DNA of 64,000 nt, taken from assembly GCA_947034895.1 (NCBI GenBank), contig OX344762.1:17154760-17218759 (forward strand). The letters are read 5' to 3'. Below the pieces are notes generated by a model, which saw only the letters and a list, made by a program, of their open reading frames with translations, did no database searches and was not told the DNA's origin. The position numbers and the translations under genes were made by a program. Origin of the DNA: Rhytidiadelphus loreus (lineage: Eukaryota > Streptophyta > Bryopsida > Hypnales > Hylocomiaceae). Positions within the stretch are counted from its first letter, which is position 1. Each line of letters opens with the position of its first letter. Shown in pieces: positions 12,701-24,431 of the stretch.

Positions 12701-12990
12701 TGCTGTGTAAGAAGCTGGAAGGCGGATAGCTTTGAAGCTTCCCTGGGAATCTGACTTCCCATGCAATGATGGCCCCTGGCAACAGGGCTCCAGCACTGAC
12801 TGACTCGATTGGCGTGAGGGCCTTTGGCATTGGCTTTTCACATGTTTCCCAGTTGTTTACAACGACTGCTGTACCACTCATTGATGGCCGGCCTACGCAG
12901 CGGCCTACGCAGCTCTAGTTCTACCGACAATCATTCGTTTGAAGCGTAGGCCTCCCGAGATTCATCTCCTTTCATCCGGGTTGGAGAGTC
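9800..12990. repeat. Tandem duplication unit B
   Basis: This is the direct duplicate of unit A, sharing its anchors in the same order. Positions about 10020-10378 hold unrelated AT-rich DNA where unit A has about 5850-6365, so one copy gained and lost sequence there. A plus-strand frame at 11375-11827 and minus-strand frames at 12562-12881 are open, but they do not stay in frame in unit A. The simplest reading is duplicated non-coding or decayed DNA. Confidence 0.7.
12621..12669 (+). repeat. GCAG and CAGGTCCG microsatellites
   Basis: About six AGGC units are followed by three copies of CAGGTCCG. They are absent at the matching point of unit A, so this is a local expansion. A short TATC run also lies at about 12508-12524. 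Confidence 0.85.
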
Positions 12991-13612
12991 GGTCACTGTA
13001 GAAACATCCACTGGGGTAGCGTCCCCAGCTCCCCACCAGGGCAAGAAAATGTCGTCACGGCTGAGGTCATCTCGAGCAGGAGAGAGTGGCGTCAGGGTCA
13101 TCGCCCAACCCTGTGACGCCAACTACCGATTGATTTGGTCCTATTACTGAGTGAGTGTGAGGGGGAATTAGTGTCACCACAAAATTTTATTTTCCTTGTT
13201 AATTCAATAATATCTCAACTTGCACTAATTCAAAATAATGCAATTTGGGTAAATCAATGTGACACGCACTCATTCGAGAAAAAATGGAACTAAAAGGGTT
13301 TGATGTTCAAGAGCCTATAAGAAGAACATAAAGTATTGTCCTTGCCTTGTGTGCCATCACATGGGGGAATCATGGTGTACCCCACCGAAGCAACCCATTG
13401 GTTTTTGACACCTCCCATAGTCCCATACTACAAATGAATATAAAATAATAAATTGCAATAGGGGAAAGGACAAAATAAAACATAGTCAACTTTAGGGTCC
13501 TTTGGACTTTGGAGCGCTTCCTCCTAGTCCTCTAAAGAGTCTATTTTTTTCTAATGATTAGGATAAATGAGTGTAGTATAAGAGAACTTCATTAATACTA
13601 AAAAAAACGTAG

Positions 13613-13653
13613 GTGTTGGAAATAACAAGTGACCCACTTGTTATTTCCAACAC
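13613..13653. repeat. Perfect 19-bp hairpin
   Basis: Arms GTGTTGGAAATAACAAGTG and CACTTGTTATTTCCAACAC are exact inverse complements separated by ACC. The region 13145-15280 around it is AT-rich, with no supportable gene. Confidence 0.9.
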
Positions 13654-14939
13654 ACACAACTTACTAGTTACTATACCAATTACAAGTCCATTAGTTTGCT
13701 AAAGTACTAAACAAGGCAATCATTTATAACAACTTACTAATTGAAAAAGAACTAGTTGGAAGAGTTGTTAACCCGAGTGTGAACCCCAACAAAAATTGCT
13801 ACTTTGAAGAGGTAAAATTAGTGGACATCACAAAAAATGCATCAAGAAAAACATGAGTTTCTTGAAACACATGATTTTAACTTACTAGCCTTTGAAATTG
13901 GACTTTCTAAATTTTAAACATTGCATAAAAGAAGAAAGACCGATTATTAAAAAAATATATAATCCATAGCAGTGTGAGTATTTAAAGATGTCTAAAAGGC
14001 CTTCAATTAGTTCAATACAATATCTTTCAACAATGAACCAATGTAATATTTTTAAATACAATTATTTTTGTTGACTTGACATATACCAAAATACTTAAAT
14101 ACTATGCAACTAATTTCCAACTTTCTACACACAATCCTTCCAAAATACAAAGTTTGAACTTTGAAAGAGGTTTAAAAACCTATGTTAAAGACTAGTTCTC
14201 AAATCTCAACTCTAACCCTAGGGTTTATACTTTATAACATTCTTAACTAAGCAAAGATATTCTTCTTCTCAATGCCTAGTTAGGCATATGAATTAAGATG
14301 TTAGCCACTTAGAACAAAGAAGTCTCATTATTTTATTATAGAAGGATCCTTGCTTGTAACTGTTGTGAGGTCAACAAAGGGACCCCTCATAAGGGATCAA
14401 GAGTGTTATGTTTGGGTCAAATATGGTTTAATATTTTTAATTGCCATATAAAATATGTCTTATCCAATTTCTTTTAGATTTTTGTCAAAACGTTAATCAT
14501 CATAAATAAGAATTGTTTGTATTGGCAAAATTAAAAGAATATGAATAGATTTTTTTTAAATCAATTTCAAAGCATTTCATTATTGTTTGATTACAAAAAT
14601 TAGTGTGAAATATTGAAAGAAGAAAGTAGGTCATCCTAAACAAGTCTAAGGTATAGAGACCAAAAATTGCCTCGAGTCTAATTGGCCTCTACTTTTGGGC
14701 TCAATTGCGCCTTCTTGCACCCTGTATGGTTGTACCCTAATGAAGCAACACTTGACATTCTGGAAACTCTAGTGTGAAATTTGGGACTTCAGGTTGAAAC
14801 TTGAAAGGTTGAAATTGGGTTGAAATTTGAACGGGTTTATAACTTCAAGAAAAAACTCTATACATATAGCAAAAAGTTCATTCATTATTCCACAAACTAA
14901 AAGGACACTTTTGGATTACCATTCATTATCGTCACATTG

Positions 14940-15110
14940 GGCAAGTTAGGACCACCAAATGTCCTAGATGGGTGGATACAGATATTGGATGGTTCATGGT
15001 TCAAATGAACTAAATAGACAACGTGACTACTTTCAAATAGTCACATCAAGCGGATTAGGGTCATTGAACATCCCAGATGGGTGGGTAAATCAAACGGTTC
15101 AGACAAATAG
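14940..15110 (+). repeat. Local direct duplication, about 105 bp apart
   Basis: TCCTAGATGGGTGGATAC and TCCCAGATGGGTGGGTAA recur with similar flanks (AGGACCACCAAATG and AGGGTCATTGAACA). The 87-codon frame that spans them looks fortuitous. Confidence 0.5.
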
Positions 15111-15279
15111 TCCCTCTAATGTAACAACTATGTTACCATCGCAACCTTGTAGGAAGTTCAAAGAATATAGTACCTCTCTAAGGACAACAATTAATAGAAA
15201 GCTATCGTGTTTTTGCTTTGACCACATATAATTTGTCTTTTTCTACTCCATACTAAAAAATGTGATGAATGAAATACAT

Positions 15280-15290
15280 GGGGGGGGGGG
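15280..15290 (+). repeat. Poly(G) tract
   Basis: Eleven consecutive G residues in otherwise AT-rich intergenic DNA. Confidence 0.95.
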
Positions 15291-15509
15291 CAGAATCTTT
15301 GATTCACCATTCTATTGTACAAAAAAAATTGTAAAGTCTAACTAGGCTAAATATGTGCAACAACCAATTGGAAGGAATGACAAATTGACAACGGGACATC
15401 TTACCTTGTTTTGTGTAGTGAGCGATGAGTTAAAATATCATTCTATGAATAAAGTGAGATGAATGAAAGAAGAAATTCAATATGAGACAGGAGTGTGTTT
15501 ACCATGTTA

Positions 15510-15906
15510 GAGCATCCCCACTAGTGTCTTCCCTATTCCTATCTCCGTTGGGATGAAGGGGAGCATAGATGGGGATAGGAAAGACAAGCTCCCACTAGTT
15601 CGATCTTAAATTTTCAACTTATTGCTAAATAGAGGTAGGAAAAAGTCAAAAGGAAACTATAGAAATAGTAACAAGGCCAAATGAATAGTACTCCCATAAA
15701 TCAATGAAGCACAACTCATGTTGAAAAGGTGGAAAGTGGTTTAGGGATTACTCCATTTGAGCTCCCTATCCATCATCCCATTTGGGGAATTCCAACCCTC
15801 CCTCTCTAAATTTTTAGGGATAGGGAATGTTGGTGGGAGAGTTTTCTTCCCTATCCGGATGAAAATCATTTGGATAGGGATAGGGAAGGCACTCGTGGGA
15901 ATGCTC
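15510..15906. mobile_element. PIF/Harbinger-like (Tourist-type) MITE with TTA target duplication
   Basis: The left end GAGCATCCCCACTAGTG and the right end CACTCGTGGGAATGCTC are inverted copies. The similarity extends about 33 bp inward through a CTTCCCTAT module. The 397-bp element is flanked by TTA at 15507-15509 and at 15907-15909. A 3-bp TTA duplication is the hallmark of PIF/Harbinger transposition. It has no coding capacity, so it is non-autonomous. Confidence 0.88.
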
Positions 15907-16729
15907 TTAGAGGAAAAACGTATTATATATGTATTATATGATTAGCTAGCCCCTTAATTACAAAGATGAGAATTTGGATTAAAAGACATTAGCTCGGGGC
16001 AAAAGCATTATCAGCTTCATTAGCCGGACAAACAACTGGAATAAATCCTCCGAGTGGGCGTAACACATTTCGCTGCATTTGCTTTGAGAGTCGCAAAAAC
16101 GTAACGACAAGGCAATATATGTACCCCTCCGTGTACTGATTAATAATTATGTTGTCACTTTATTATTTATCAGAATACACATGTGGCAAGAATCCAATAT
16201 TATCCAGTGCCCACTCTCGGCGAAGAGTGCTAAAGTTTAGAGAATTTGCTACTGGCGTGGATTCGAGTAGTGTCGGTACAAGTACGTAACTAAAGAATAC
16301 TAGAATACAGAGTTCTAACCAGGAGTGGGTTACGAAACCCACACCGTTAAGTTCTAGCTAGGGACTCATTAAATTAACAATAAAATCATACGAGCTCCTC
16401 GCACGCAGCGCTAGTACTGAGCTTGTAATCAAACAAATGTAAGAGAATTCTGTGAACCGGAAGGATTGCCAACTGACGAAAGAGTAAGTACGATTTGACT
16501 CAAGAAGGATTCCGAAATCTCGTTCAAGAGTCTGGATCATTCTACATTCTACATGATATATATAAGGGGTTACGGTTGAAGCTAGCTGGAGGTGCGCAAC
16601 GCCACGAATCAAAGTAGTGGTAAAGAAGTTAATAGCTAGCTAGGTTTTCTTTGCCGTCCTTGAATTGCAAAAGCGTTGCAAAATCTATTGAAATCTCAAT
16701 CTTCAGTGCTCGTGAAGCAACTAGCTGGT

Positions 16730-17678
16730 TCACCACAATCTTGGTTCGTCGTCGTCGTCGTCGTCCTCATCATCGCTGTCGTCGTCGTCGTCATCGTTCG
16801 GCGGAGGCGGCATCATTAAGCCCCGAGCCATCTCATTGACCTGATTGTACGGGTGATCGTCTTCGAAGTTCCGCCAGCTCTGGTTGTCGGACGGATTCGC
16901 CGGCGCTGCGTAATGACCGGAGCCGTAGCTGCTAGAGCTGGGGCGGGTGTTGGAACCCCCGCCAGTGTACGTGATGTCTTCGAGCTCGTCGTCGTCGCTG
17001 TCGTCCGACATCTCGAAGTTGCTGTAAGAGAACGAGCGACCGCCGGCTTCGGCCGCCGCGCACGCCGCCGCGGCTTGGATTTCGCGCGTGCTGTACTGGC
17101 CGGGCGTGCCCGGCGGCAGACGGTAAGAGTGGTTCGGGAAATTCAGGTTATTGGTCGAGCCGCGGACGCACAGCAGCGCAGCGTCGTATGCGTGAGCCTG
17201 CAGTCAAGAAACAGAGTCGTCACGATCAGTCGGTCACATTCGTCAAGTGTCAAGTGCAGTGCAATGGCGTGATTCAACCTAGTGCGCAATTGCTCTGAAA
17301 ACCAGGACTGCTACTGATTTCAAGGTTTCAATCAAGCGACTAAAATGCAACTGCGAAAATTTCACTGAGGCGTCAAGATCATTCGGTCACATTTATCAAA
17401 TGTAATGGCGTGATTCAAGTGTGTAATTGCTCTGAAAACTTGAATTGGTAGTACTGGATCACTCTACTATTCTCAATTTGAATTTATTTTGTGGATTGAG
17501 CAAGCTAGTGCGTGTTCGGTGGATTTAAGCGTACCGCTTCTTCCGCAGATCGGAATGAACCCAGCCAAATGCGATTCGATCGGGAGTCTCGTCGCTGCGG
17601 CTCGCGAATCTCCGACACCCATTTTCCCCATCGCCTCATGCGGACGCCGCGGTACCTTGATGAGCCGCTGCCAGACAT
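16730..17678 (-). CDS. DREB-type AP2/ERF transcription factor, AP2 domain split by an intron
   Basis: Two coding exons, 17535-17678 and 16730-17197, give a 203-residue nuclear DNA-binding protein. The 337-bp intron has a GTACGC donor and a TGCAG acceptor, in phase 0. The AP2 domain occupies residues 8-68. It begins [19 protein letters not shown] and, after the junction, continues [12 protein letters not shown] to LNFP. Val at AP2 position 14 and Glu at 19 are the DREB signature, so binding to DRE/CRT-like elements is expected. [11 protein letters not shown] motif follows, like the conserved post-domain segment of DREB A-5 relatives. The C-terminus ends in a long Asp tract encoded by a GTC/GAC repeat, a possible acidic activation region. 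Four extra residues separate EIREP from RIWLG compared with most DREB proteins. The frame is open upstream to an acceptor at 17765, so an N-terminal extension from an upstream exon is possible; I prefer the ATG at 17678. The target genes are unknown. Confidence 0.85.
16742..16796 (-). repeat. Trinucleotide repeat coding the Asp-rich tail of the AP2 protein
   Basis: Runs of GTC on the plus strand (GAC on the coding strand) encode two Asp clusters separated by SDDE. Such repeats are prone to length change, so the tail length may vary between individuals. Confidence 0.85.
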
Positions 17679-18502
17679 GATGATCGCTACCGATCGATAT
17701 AAACCCTTCCAACTCGCGAGAACAGGCCCAAAGCGATCGACTGACCACCGCCCGAATGCCCAAATCTGCAATTAGAAACCGTGATTTTGGTTAGAATGGT
17801 AAAATTCCAGGCAATCGACTCTTTCGCGATCCTTGTTTCTGGAGCAGTGTCCACTTGAATTTCGCAATTCTGGCTCTCTGGAAGACAGGGACTCGTCATT
17901 TCGACCAGGGAATCATGCACGGGAGCTCAAAAACTTGCAAAAAATCAAAACTGCATACATGTCCCCAAATGTGAATCCAAGCAATGCAACATCATGTTAT
18001 CTAATTGACAAGAAACAGTGTCTGAGCTGCCTTGCTTACCCAGTGAATCCCTCTCCGAAATCCATCACTCTGATTCCCTACTCAAAGCGTCTGATAGAAT
18101 CGATGCGAAAGAATAACAATACTATCTCAGTACGACTCAGTCTTGACCACGACGTCAACAGACGTACACCGACTGGCTAGCTGTGCGAAACCAAATGTAG
18201 CTCTTTGAGCTTATGAGTACGAGTTCAGGTGGCAGCTACTGTAGGAGCTCGACGACTGGTCCTGAAGCACCAACCTAAACTAGGTGGATGATATTTTTGC
18301 ATTCGGCTTCTTGGTTTAACAACTGTACATACCTGTGCAGCAGTCTGACTGGACAGCAGTCTGCGCCTTTTGGACACCAACCGAGGCTTGCTGAAACGTG
18401 ATGAAAAACAATGATCGGTCAGTAAGCTTGAAATGCGCTTGTGAATCTTCTTGAACAGTGAGAGCAAGTGCGTGGATAAGTAAACTAGCGGTAAGGCCCT
18501 TC

Positions 18503-18510
18503 TTTAAATA
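18503..18510 (-). promoter_or_regulatory. Possible TATA box of the AP2/ERF gene
   Basis: TATTTAAA on the minus strand lies about 825 bp upstream of the chosen ATG. The stretch between contains at least one plausible 5'-UTR exon (acceptor CACGTTTCAG, donor GTATGT, about 18320-18380), so a spliced leader is likely. Position and function are inferred. Confidence 0.35.
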
Positions 18511-18514
18511 CCCT

Positions 18515-21366
18515 GCGGGCGGCCGCGCCGCATCACGACACCCACTCAGTTGCTAGCTTTTGCTCTGCAGGGCCGGCTGGGTCCCGCTTTTAGACCCATT
18601 CGATGCTTCACATCCCTGAATTCACCGCGTCCCTTAAAGTGAAACTTCGGAAGGTGCACCTAAACGCGCTGTTTTTGCCTTGGGAATCGTGATCTAGGAA
18701 ACGCCTTGATGTGAGGTCTGAAATGAACGCATCAATTAGAGGTTGGATTCGCCATCGGTAGTGAGTGTGGGATTGGGCGTTTTGAAGCTTACGTAGGAGT
18801 GGATCATAACGGCTAAACTTGGTACTAGCTGCCACCTCTGCATAAAGCTGCCAACGCTGCATTAAGGGATGTAGAATAATGCAGCGTCTGTGGATCAACA
18901 GAGCTGTCATTTTCGGGGAATTTTGTTTTGCGGCTGACCTGGATTAGGAATAAAGGAAAGGCTACCACTTTCGCGAAACAAACACCCGCCTGCATAACAT
19001 TGAATAATCAAGCAGTGGTCCTCCCCCATGCTGGGAAGCTAATTGCATAATACCTGGGAAGGACTTATCAGTTAATTCAAGGGTTGGGGTTGGCTTAGGA
19101 GCCATATAAAACAATTTTGTTCACTGTAAAGGTCCCCTTTTCAAGGATGCTAAAAGACAGCTGCCTCCTTAGTAAACAATGTTACTTGGTTGGATCAGTT
19201 GCTGTGCACCGATCTGTCTGCGTGTGTGGCTGGGAGGAAGGGAAAGAGAGCGTGCAGGTCATGATCGTATTAGTTATTGCCTGACCCAAAGCCCAAAATT
19301 GTGACACTCAAGTGCACGGAGCGTTCAAAACTAGGATTGATATAGATTCAAATAGCAAGTCTCTTGAAATAGTCTCCATTTTAACTACTACGAAGAACGG
19401 ATATTAATAGCCATTGCATATACCTACATGCTCGTGGAATTGAATGTCAATACTTCTGAAGCGCAAGTTTAGTACCCCGAGTTTAACAGCAGGTTTTATG
19501 AAAAGAAATTATAGTATACTTCGAGTGGTAAGCTGGCCACCGAATTTACCCAAGTCAATAGACACTCAGAATTTCGGTTCCGAATCTGAGTTCATCCGAA
19601 ATTAGTCGGTGCAATGACCCGATGTTTCTGTGGCTGGGATTAGTTGCATGTTTATGTGCATGTCCTCGTGGAATGCAGGTTCTCTCGCCTCGGCAGTGAC
19701 GCGAACTTTTATATAACGCATTGGTGGAAGAGGGGCACGCAGCCGTATATAAGATATACCAAATTGAATACGCGACTTCCAGACTGAGGTTCGACCACCG
19801 AACCGACACAAGTCAATGGCGAATCCGATTCATTCCCCATTCTTTTCAACCCCCACCGAATTCTTCATCATCACAGCGGCTGTGCATTTCTGTCGGTCTG
19901 TTGAGCAGTTGCGGCAGTCAAAGCGAAAGCAAGCCTTCGGTGAAGAGCATGTGAAACGGCACCTATGAAAAAGAAAAGCCCTTTGGCTTGAACTGGTTCC
20001 CCTTTCGGTCCCACATCTTGTGACAGAAAAGGGCATATTGGCGATAACGGGTTCGGTGACCAATCCCAGCCATAGAATGCTCCCGTGCAGCTGCAGCTGG
20101 CAGTCTGCTGGGCGTCCTCAGAGGGTGATATTATTCCTTGGCTTTTTGAGTTTTGACCATGAATGGAAACTTCGATCTATATTTGGTTTTCTTCAGAAAA
20201 TTTGAAGATATTTCCTTTTTACTCTGGCTTATTAGGCTGCGATGCAACCGGGCTGAGTAGAACTTGGCAGTGGGCACTTCATCCCGGCTCCGTCACTCTC
20301 CGCATGCACATAGCATGTGCCTTCATTTGGGGGATTCCGGGGCTGGCTAGCTAATGAAGCATCAACAACAGCAGACACATTTCATTAATTTATTGGAACA
20401 AATTACTGAGTCGTATCTCGGAAGTGAGTGGCTTTGATCCAATGCTTGACTCCCATATTGCAGCTGGACTTGCTGTTCAGTTGTCGTCTGCACGGCACTC
20501 AATTCCATCGCAAAGAAAAGGTGTCTGCTTGCCCGTCTGGTTCTCAATCTGGTATTGCTTTTATTCATTTATTGTTTTTCAGTTGTTTTTTACTTGATAG
20601 TTTGGCATGTTTCAGCCTTTCAGCCTGCCTGACTTTCATTGCAGTGTTCCTACTACTAACTGAAGCAGACGGGTTGAAAAAGCAAAACTCCGGCCACTTT
20701 CGTCGAGCCCACGTTCTGGTCCAGAGGAAGAGAAGGCGATGGATTCTCCGGGATGCCTGGGGAAGGAATTCTTTTCAAGTTTTTTTCTCTTTTCCGTTTT
20801 TCATTTTTATTTGGGGAAGATTGACTTCTGGACCTCACTGAGGCTGCTCTGAATGGCAATATGGCATGTGCAAGGACTGGATTCTGGAGGTATGGAAGAG
20901 GGACCATCATCTTATTCTTATTATTCGGTAGTTTTGGACATAACGTGCGTGGGTACACCCAAAGTCGCACCCTCACTGAAACACAGTCGTCGTCATCACA
21001 TCACTCTGTGTCCTGACATCTCCAAAATCAATATGTATGTATGTATGTTGCTTGAAGAAACGATTGTGGAACCAAGAAGAAAAAACATTGACACTTCAAG
21101 TGAATCTAATTTTATTGAAATAAAATATGCCAATAAGATGAAATTCTATTTTCAATTGCCCCTCCATGTATAATATTTTTTTTTCCCATTTTAGTATATA
21201 ATAAGGACGTATGTAGGGGGAATTTGGAAAGCCATTGGGATTTGGTAGGTAAGGTAAAAGGCTCTGAAATGGAGCAAGCATTAAGAATGGTGGCTTTGAA
21301 ATGGACAAATTGTAGTTCATAAATTGACCTCCATAGTCATTGAATGAATCAAGGAAAAAAGCAGTA
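18515..21366. other. Intergenic DNA with no supported gene
   Basis: This stretch has moderate GC content. A plus-strand 137-codon frame at 20428-20841 shows no recognisable domain. Two similar blocks, CCACCGAATTTACCCAAGTC (about 19538) and CCACCGAACCGACACAAGTC (about 19794), are about 256 bp apart in direct orientation. Confidence 0.5.
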
Positions 21367-21370
21367 TTAA

Positions 21371-22301
21371 CCCCTAAACGTTCGAGACTATGTTTTCACC
21401 AAGATTGCTCCAAAACTGCCCTTGCATTTACAAGCACCAAATTTTAGATGAAAAACATTTCTAGACAAATATAACCGTAGGATCTTGTAGTAAAATAGTT
21501 TGAGAAGATGTGGAAAAAAATTCAGAATTTTCCGATGTGTAGATTGCAAGATATTGACGTTTGAAGTGTCAAAAGTCCTTTTTTTAGCCTTATGAAAATA
21601 CGGATAGCTGCACTTCACAAGGTCACATTTGTATGAAAAAATGTCCAAAATGGTGGTTACTCTTTGGATTCCTTCCTCAAGTCAAGTTGGCTACATGCCA
21701 GAAAAAATTTAGATCATTTGGAATTGTACAACACATAGGAAAAAAATAGTAAGTAGAAGAAGTAGAGAATGATTAAAAATACTAAATTGTTAACAATTTA
21801 TTTATAGAATTGAAAAATGCCAATCCCAATGGTTGTAATGTTATAATAAACAATATGCACCTAATGTTTTTATTTTTTTCCAAAAATATTTAAAATTGAG
21901 TTAAATAAAGGACTTCAAAGTTTATTTTAGAGTAGAGATTCCATAACTACCAAACTAAAAGTCCTCATAACTTTTGTCTCATTAATCAAAATGAAATGAT
22001 TCAAAGCTTACCACATATATAAAAATCTAGAGAACCAATTTTAATTTTAATTTTTTTTTTAAAGTGATTTTCAAAGAAGTTTTTTTTTCTGCCCAGGTTG
22101 CCTGGCAAACACTGAAAATTACATATCATGCAATAACTTTTGAACCATGTAGTCAAAAGTTATAAAAAAATTGTTGGGACTTAAAGCTACTCCTCGTCCC
22201 CATATTGTGTGAAATTTTCAAAGAAAAAAATAAAAACTCCGTCTACAGTGAGCTGCCCAAATCGCTATGTTGCCAAAAAATGTTGTTTGGACATTTAGGG
22301 G
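21371..22301. mobile_element. TTAA-flanked DNA element, family M3, copy X
   Basis: The 931-bp AT-rich element starts CCCCTAAACGTTCGAGAC and ends with the inverted CCCCTAAATGTCCAAACA. Beyond the first 8 bp most mismatches are transitions. TTAA flanks both ends (21367-21370 and 22302-22305). A TTAA duplication with CCC-starting ends resembles piggyBac-type transposition. No transposase frame is present, so it is non-autonomous. The interior matches copy Y in several blocks (for example AGATTGCAAG). Confidence 0.65.
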
Positions 22302-22305
22302 TTAA

Positions 22306-24130
22306 TTCCAAGAGCCAATCATTCTCTTTACTTTCCCAATTTTCTTTAGAAGTTGCAAGTAAACGGTTTATGGAAGACCTAGGGATATAAATAGGGACCT
22401 ATGACACAACTCCTTTGAAAATTTATAAGTAATTCAAAAATGCTTCAAAAAATATAAAACCACTTGTGTCAAATTCCTCTTTTATTTTTCTTTATTTGAA
22501 AAATGATCTTGAAATATTTCCATTTATGAAAATACATGAAAAAGGCATATCAGCCCTGAGATGAGCCATTTTTTAGCCTCCTACCTTAGTATACAAGTGA
22601 AGTCTAGAGGTGCAAACTTTGAAAACTTTGAATACTTTTGTAGAAACACTTGTCCAATCTTTTGTCCCCTTGGCCTTGGAAAGGTGGTCTTGTCATTTTG
22701 TGCTCATAAATTTTGCATCATATGTTAGTTTTATATGAAATTTGATAAAAGAAAGTACATGTAGTAGTTGTAAACATTGAGTAAGTTTTTTTGTTTGAAA
22801 AAAAATTATTTTACTATTTTTAAATAGATCCCTCTTAAACGTCTACCTTAGCCATTTGGAGGGGTAGTACTATTTTTTACCCAAAATGCAAATTGGAAGC
22901 TCAAAATTGGAATATAAAGACTTCTACTAAAGTTATACAAGCCCACACATACATGTTTTTTAAATAATAAATTTTCCACCTTCTACATGCATTCACAGTG
23001 CATTACCTTTGTACAATGCAAAAACACAATTTTTTTTCCAAAGGTGAAAATGGTTGAGAAGGAGCATCTTTAAGTTAGGAAAAATGGATTTCTTTTCATT
23101 TAATTTTTTTACAATTTTATAAAAAATCAAACATCAAAGTTTCTACTTTCTTGGTATTTTCTAATTTCCATTGTGCTTTTCTTGTGCATAACTTTTAGAG
23201 ATAAATTTTTTATAGGTTCGAATTTTTAGAGACATAGAATTTTTAATGCTTTACATATTATCCATATTTTATTTCATTTTAGGAAAATTATTCCAAAAGT
23301 CACAATACTCATTGAAATAGGCTGTTTTGAACTAAAAATGATAGGTGTTTCTTACAACAACCCTATTCCACAATTAGCCTAGAATTGAATTGGCGGATAG
23401 AAATGAATTGAATAAATCCACAAAAATTTGAAATTAAAATTAATTTTTTTTTCTCGTAGATTGTATTTTTTTCTATATGGAAATCTTTGATTCATTCCAT
23501 TCGGATTTGTGATGTGTGAAAGTTATAGAGCATCTTGTTTTGTGGGCAATTAGAGCATCTTTTTGAAAAAATAAAATATGGGATTCATTTTTGAGCTCAA
23601 TTTTTACATTTTCTCAAAATAAAAAGTTCCAAAAGGTTAACTTTGATTGTTAGAACAATCTTGCCATAGGAACTAGTGTGTTATAATTCCATCTTATAGC
23701 TATTATTGATTTAGTTTTCCCTATATTACATACCTTCTTCTACTTAATAATATTTTAAAGAACAAAAATCACTTTATTTTTGAAACTTTTATTTTCCTAT
23801 ATTCTCAATTCAGTTCCTTATGATAAAAAGAATTTAATTCAAAATCTATAGTGCAAAAATTTTAAGTTAAGAAGTTTCAACTTTCAAAGTCTCATTAACC
23901 TAGTTTGCCTTAGTGCCAAAAAAACATGATTTCTTCACTTTGAATGCAATATGTGTGGTCAAAGTGACTGAAATTTTTCTATATACTCTCATGCTAGTCT
24001 ATTGCAAGATCCTATGGTTAGATATCCATAAAAACACCATTTCTAAATTTCTTGATCTTTGCATTAGAAATGACAGTTTTTAGTGGGCTATTTTGATGAG
24101 AAAAGGACCTTAGAGGGTAATATACATAAT
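22306..24130. other. AT-rich intergenic DNA
   Basis: Low-complexity AT-rich sequence. No gene, RNA gene or complete element was recognised. Confidence 0.5.
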
Positions 24131-24431
24131 CATTGCATGTTTTTTGAGGCCAAGGAGAGCCCGTTTCAAGGTTGTTCCCTTCTCTGTTCCCCGCAGTGAA
24201 GGACACCCGACAATCGAAAAAAAAATTTTAAAAAAAAAAAAAAAAAATTTAATTCTTCAAATGATAAAAGAAGTTGAAATTTTATTTTATTTTACTTTAT
24301 TTTTTCCGGAAATGACATGGCCGCCTCGCGACCACGTAGGACGCTGAGGTAGCAGGCCAACTGTCTGGTTCCCTGCGTTCTCGCAGCAGGGGAACCCGCA
24401 GTCTCTTAGACGCCTCAAAAACCATCTAATG
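24131..24431. mobile_element. CATTAG-ended MITE, family M4, copy 1
   Basis: The left end CATTGCATGTTTTTTGAGGC pairs with the right end GCCTCAAAAACCATCTAATG. Inside are CACGTAGGACGCTGAGG and GACATGG modules shared with other M4 copies. It is non-coding and richer in GC than its surroundings. Confidence 0.75.

Noticed and set aside
16853..17272. 139-codon plus-strand frame over the AP2/ERF gene
   Set aside because: It is the antisense shadow of the GC-rich AP2 exon 2 and intron; the minus strand carries the recognisable domain.
20428..20841. 137-codon plus-strand frame
   Set aside because: A hydrophobic stretch followed by basic residues, with no domain, no splice-compatible neighbours and no codon signal.
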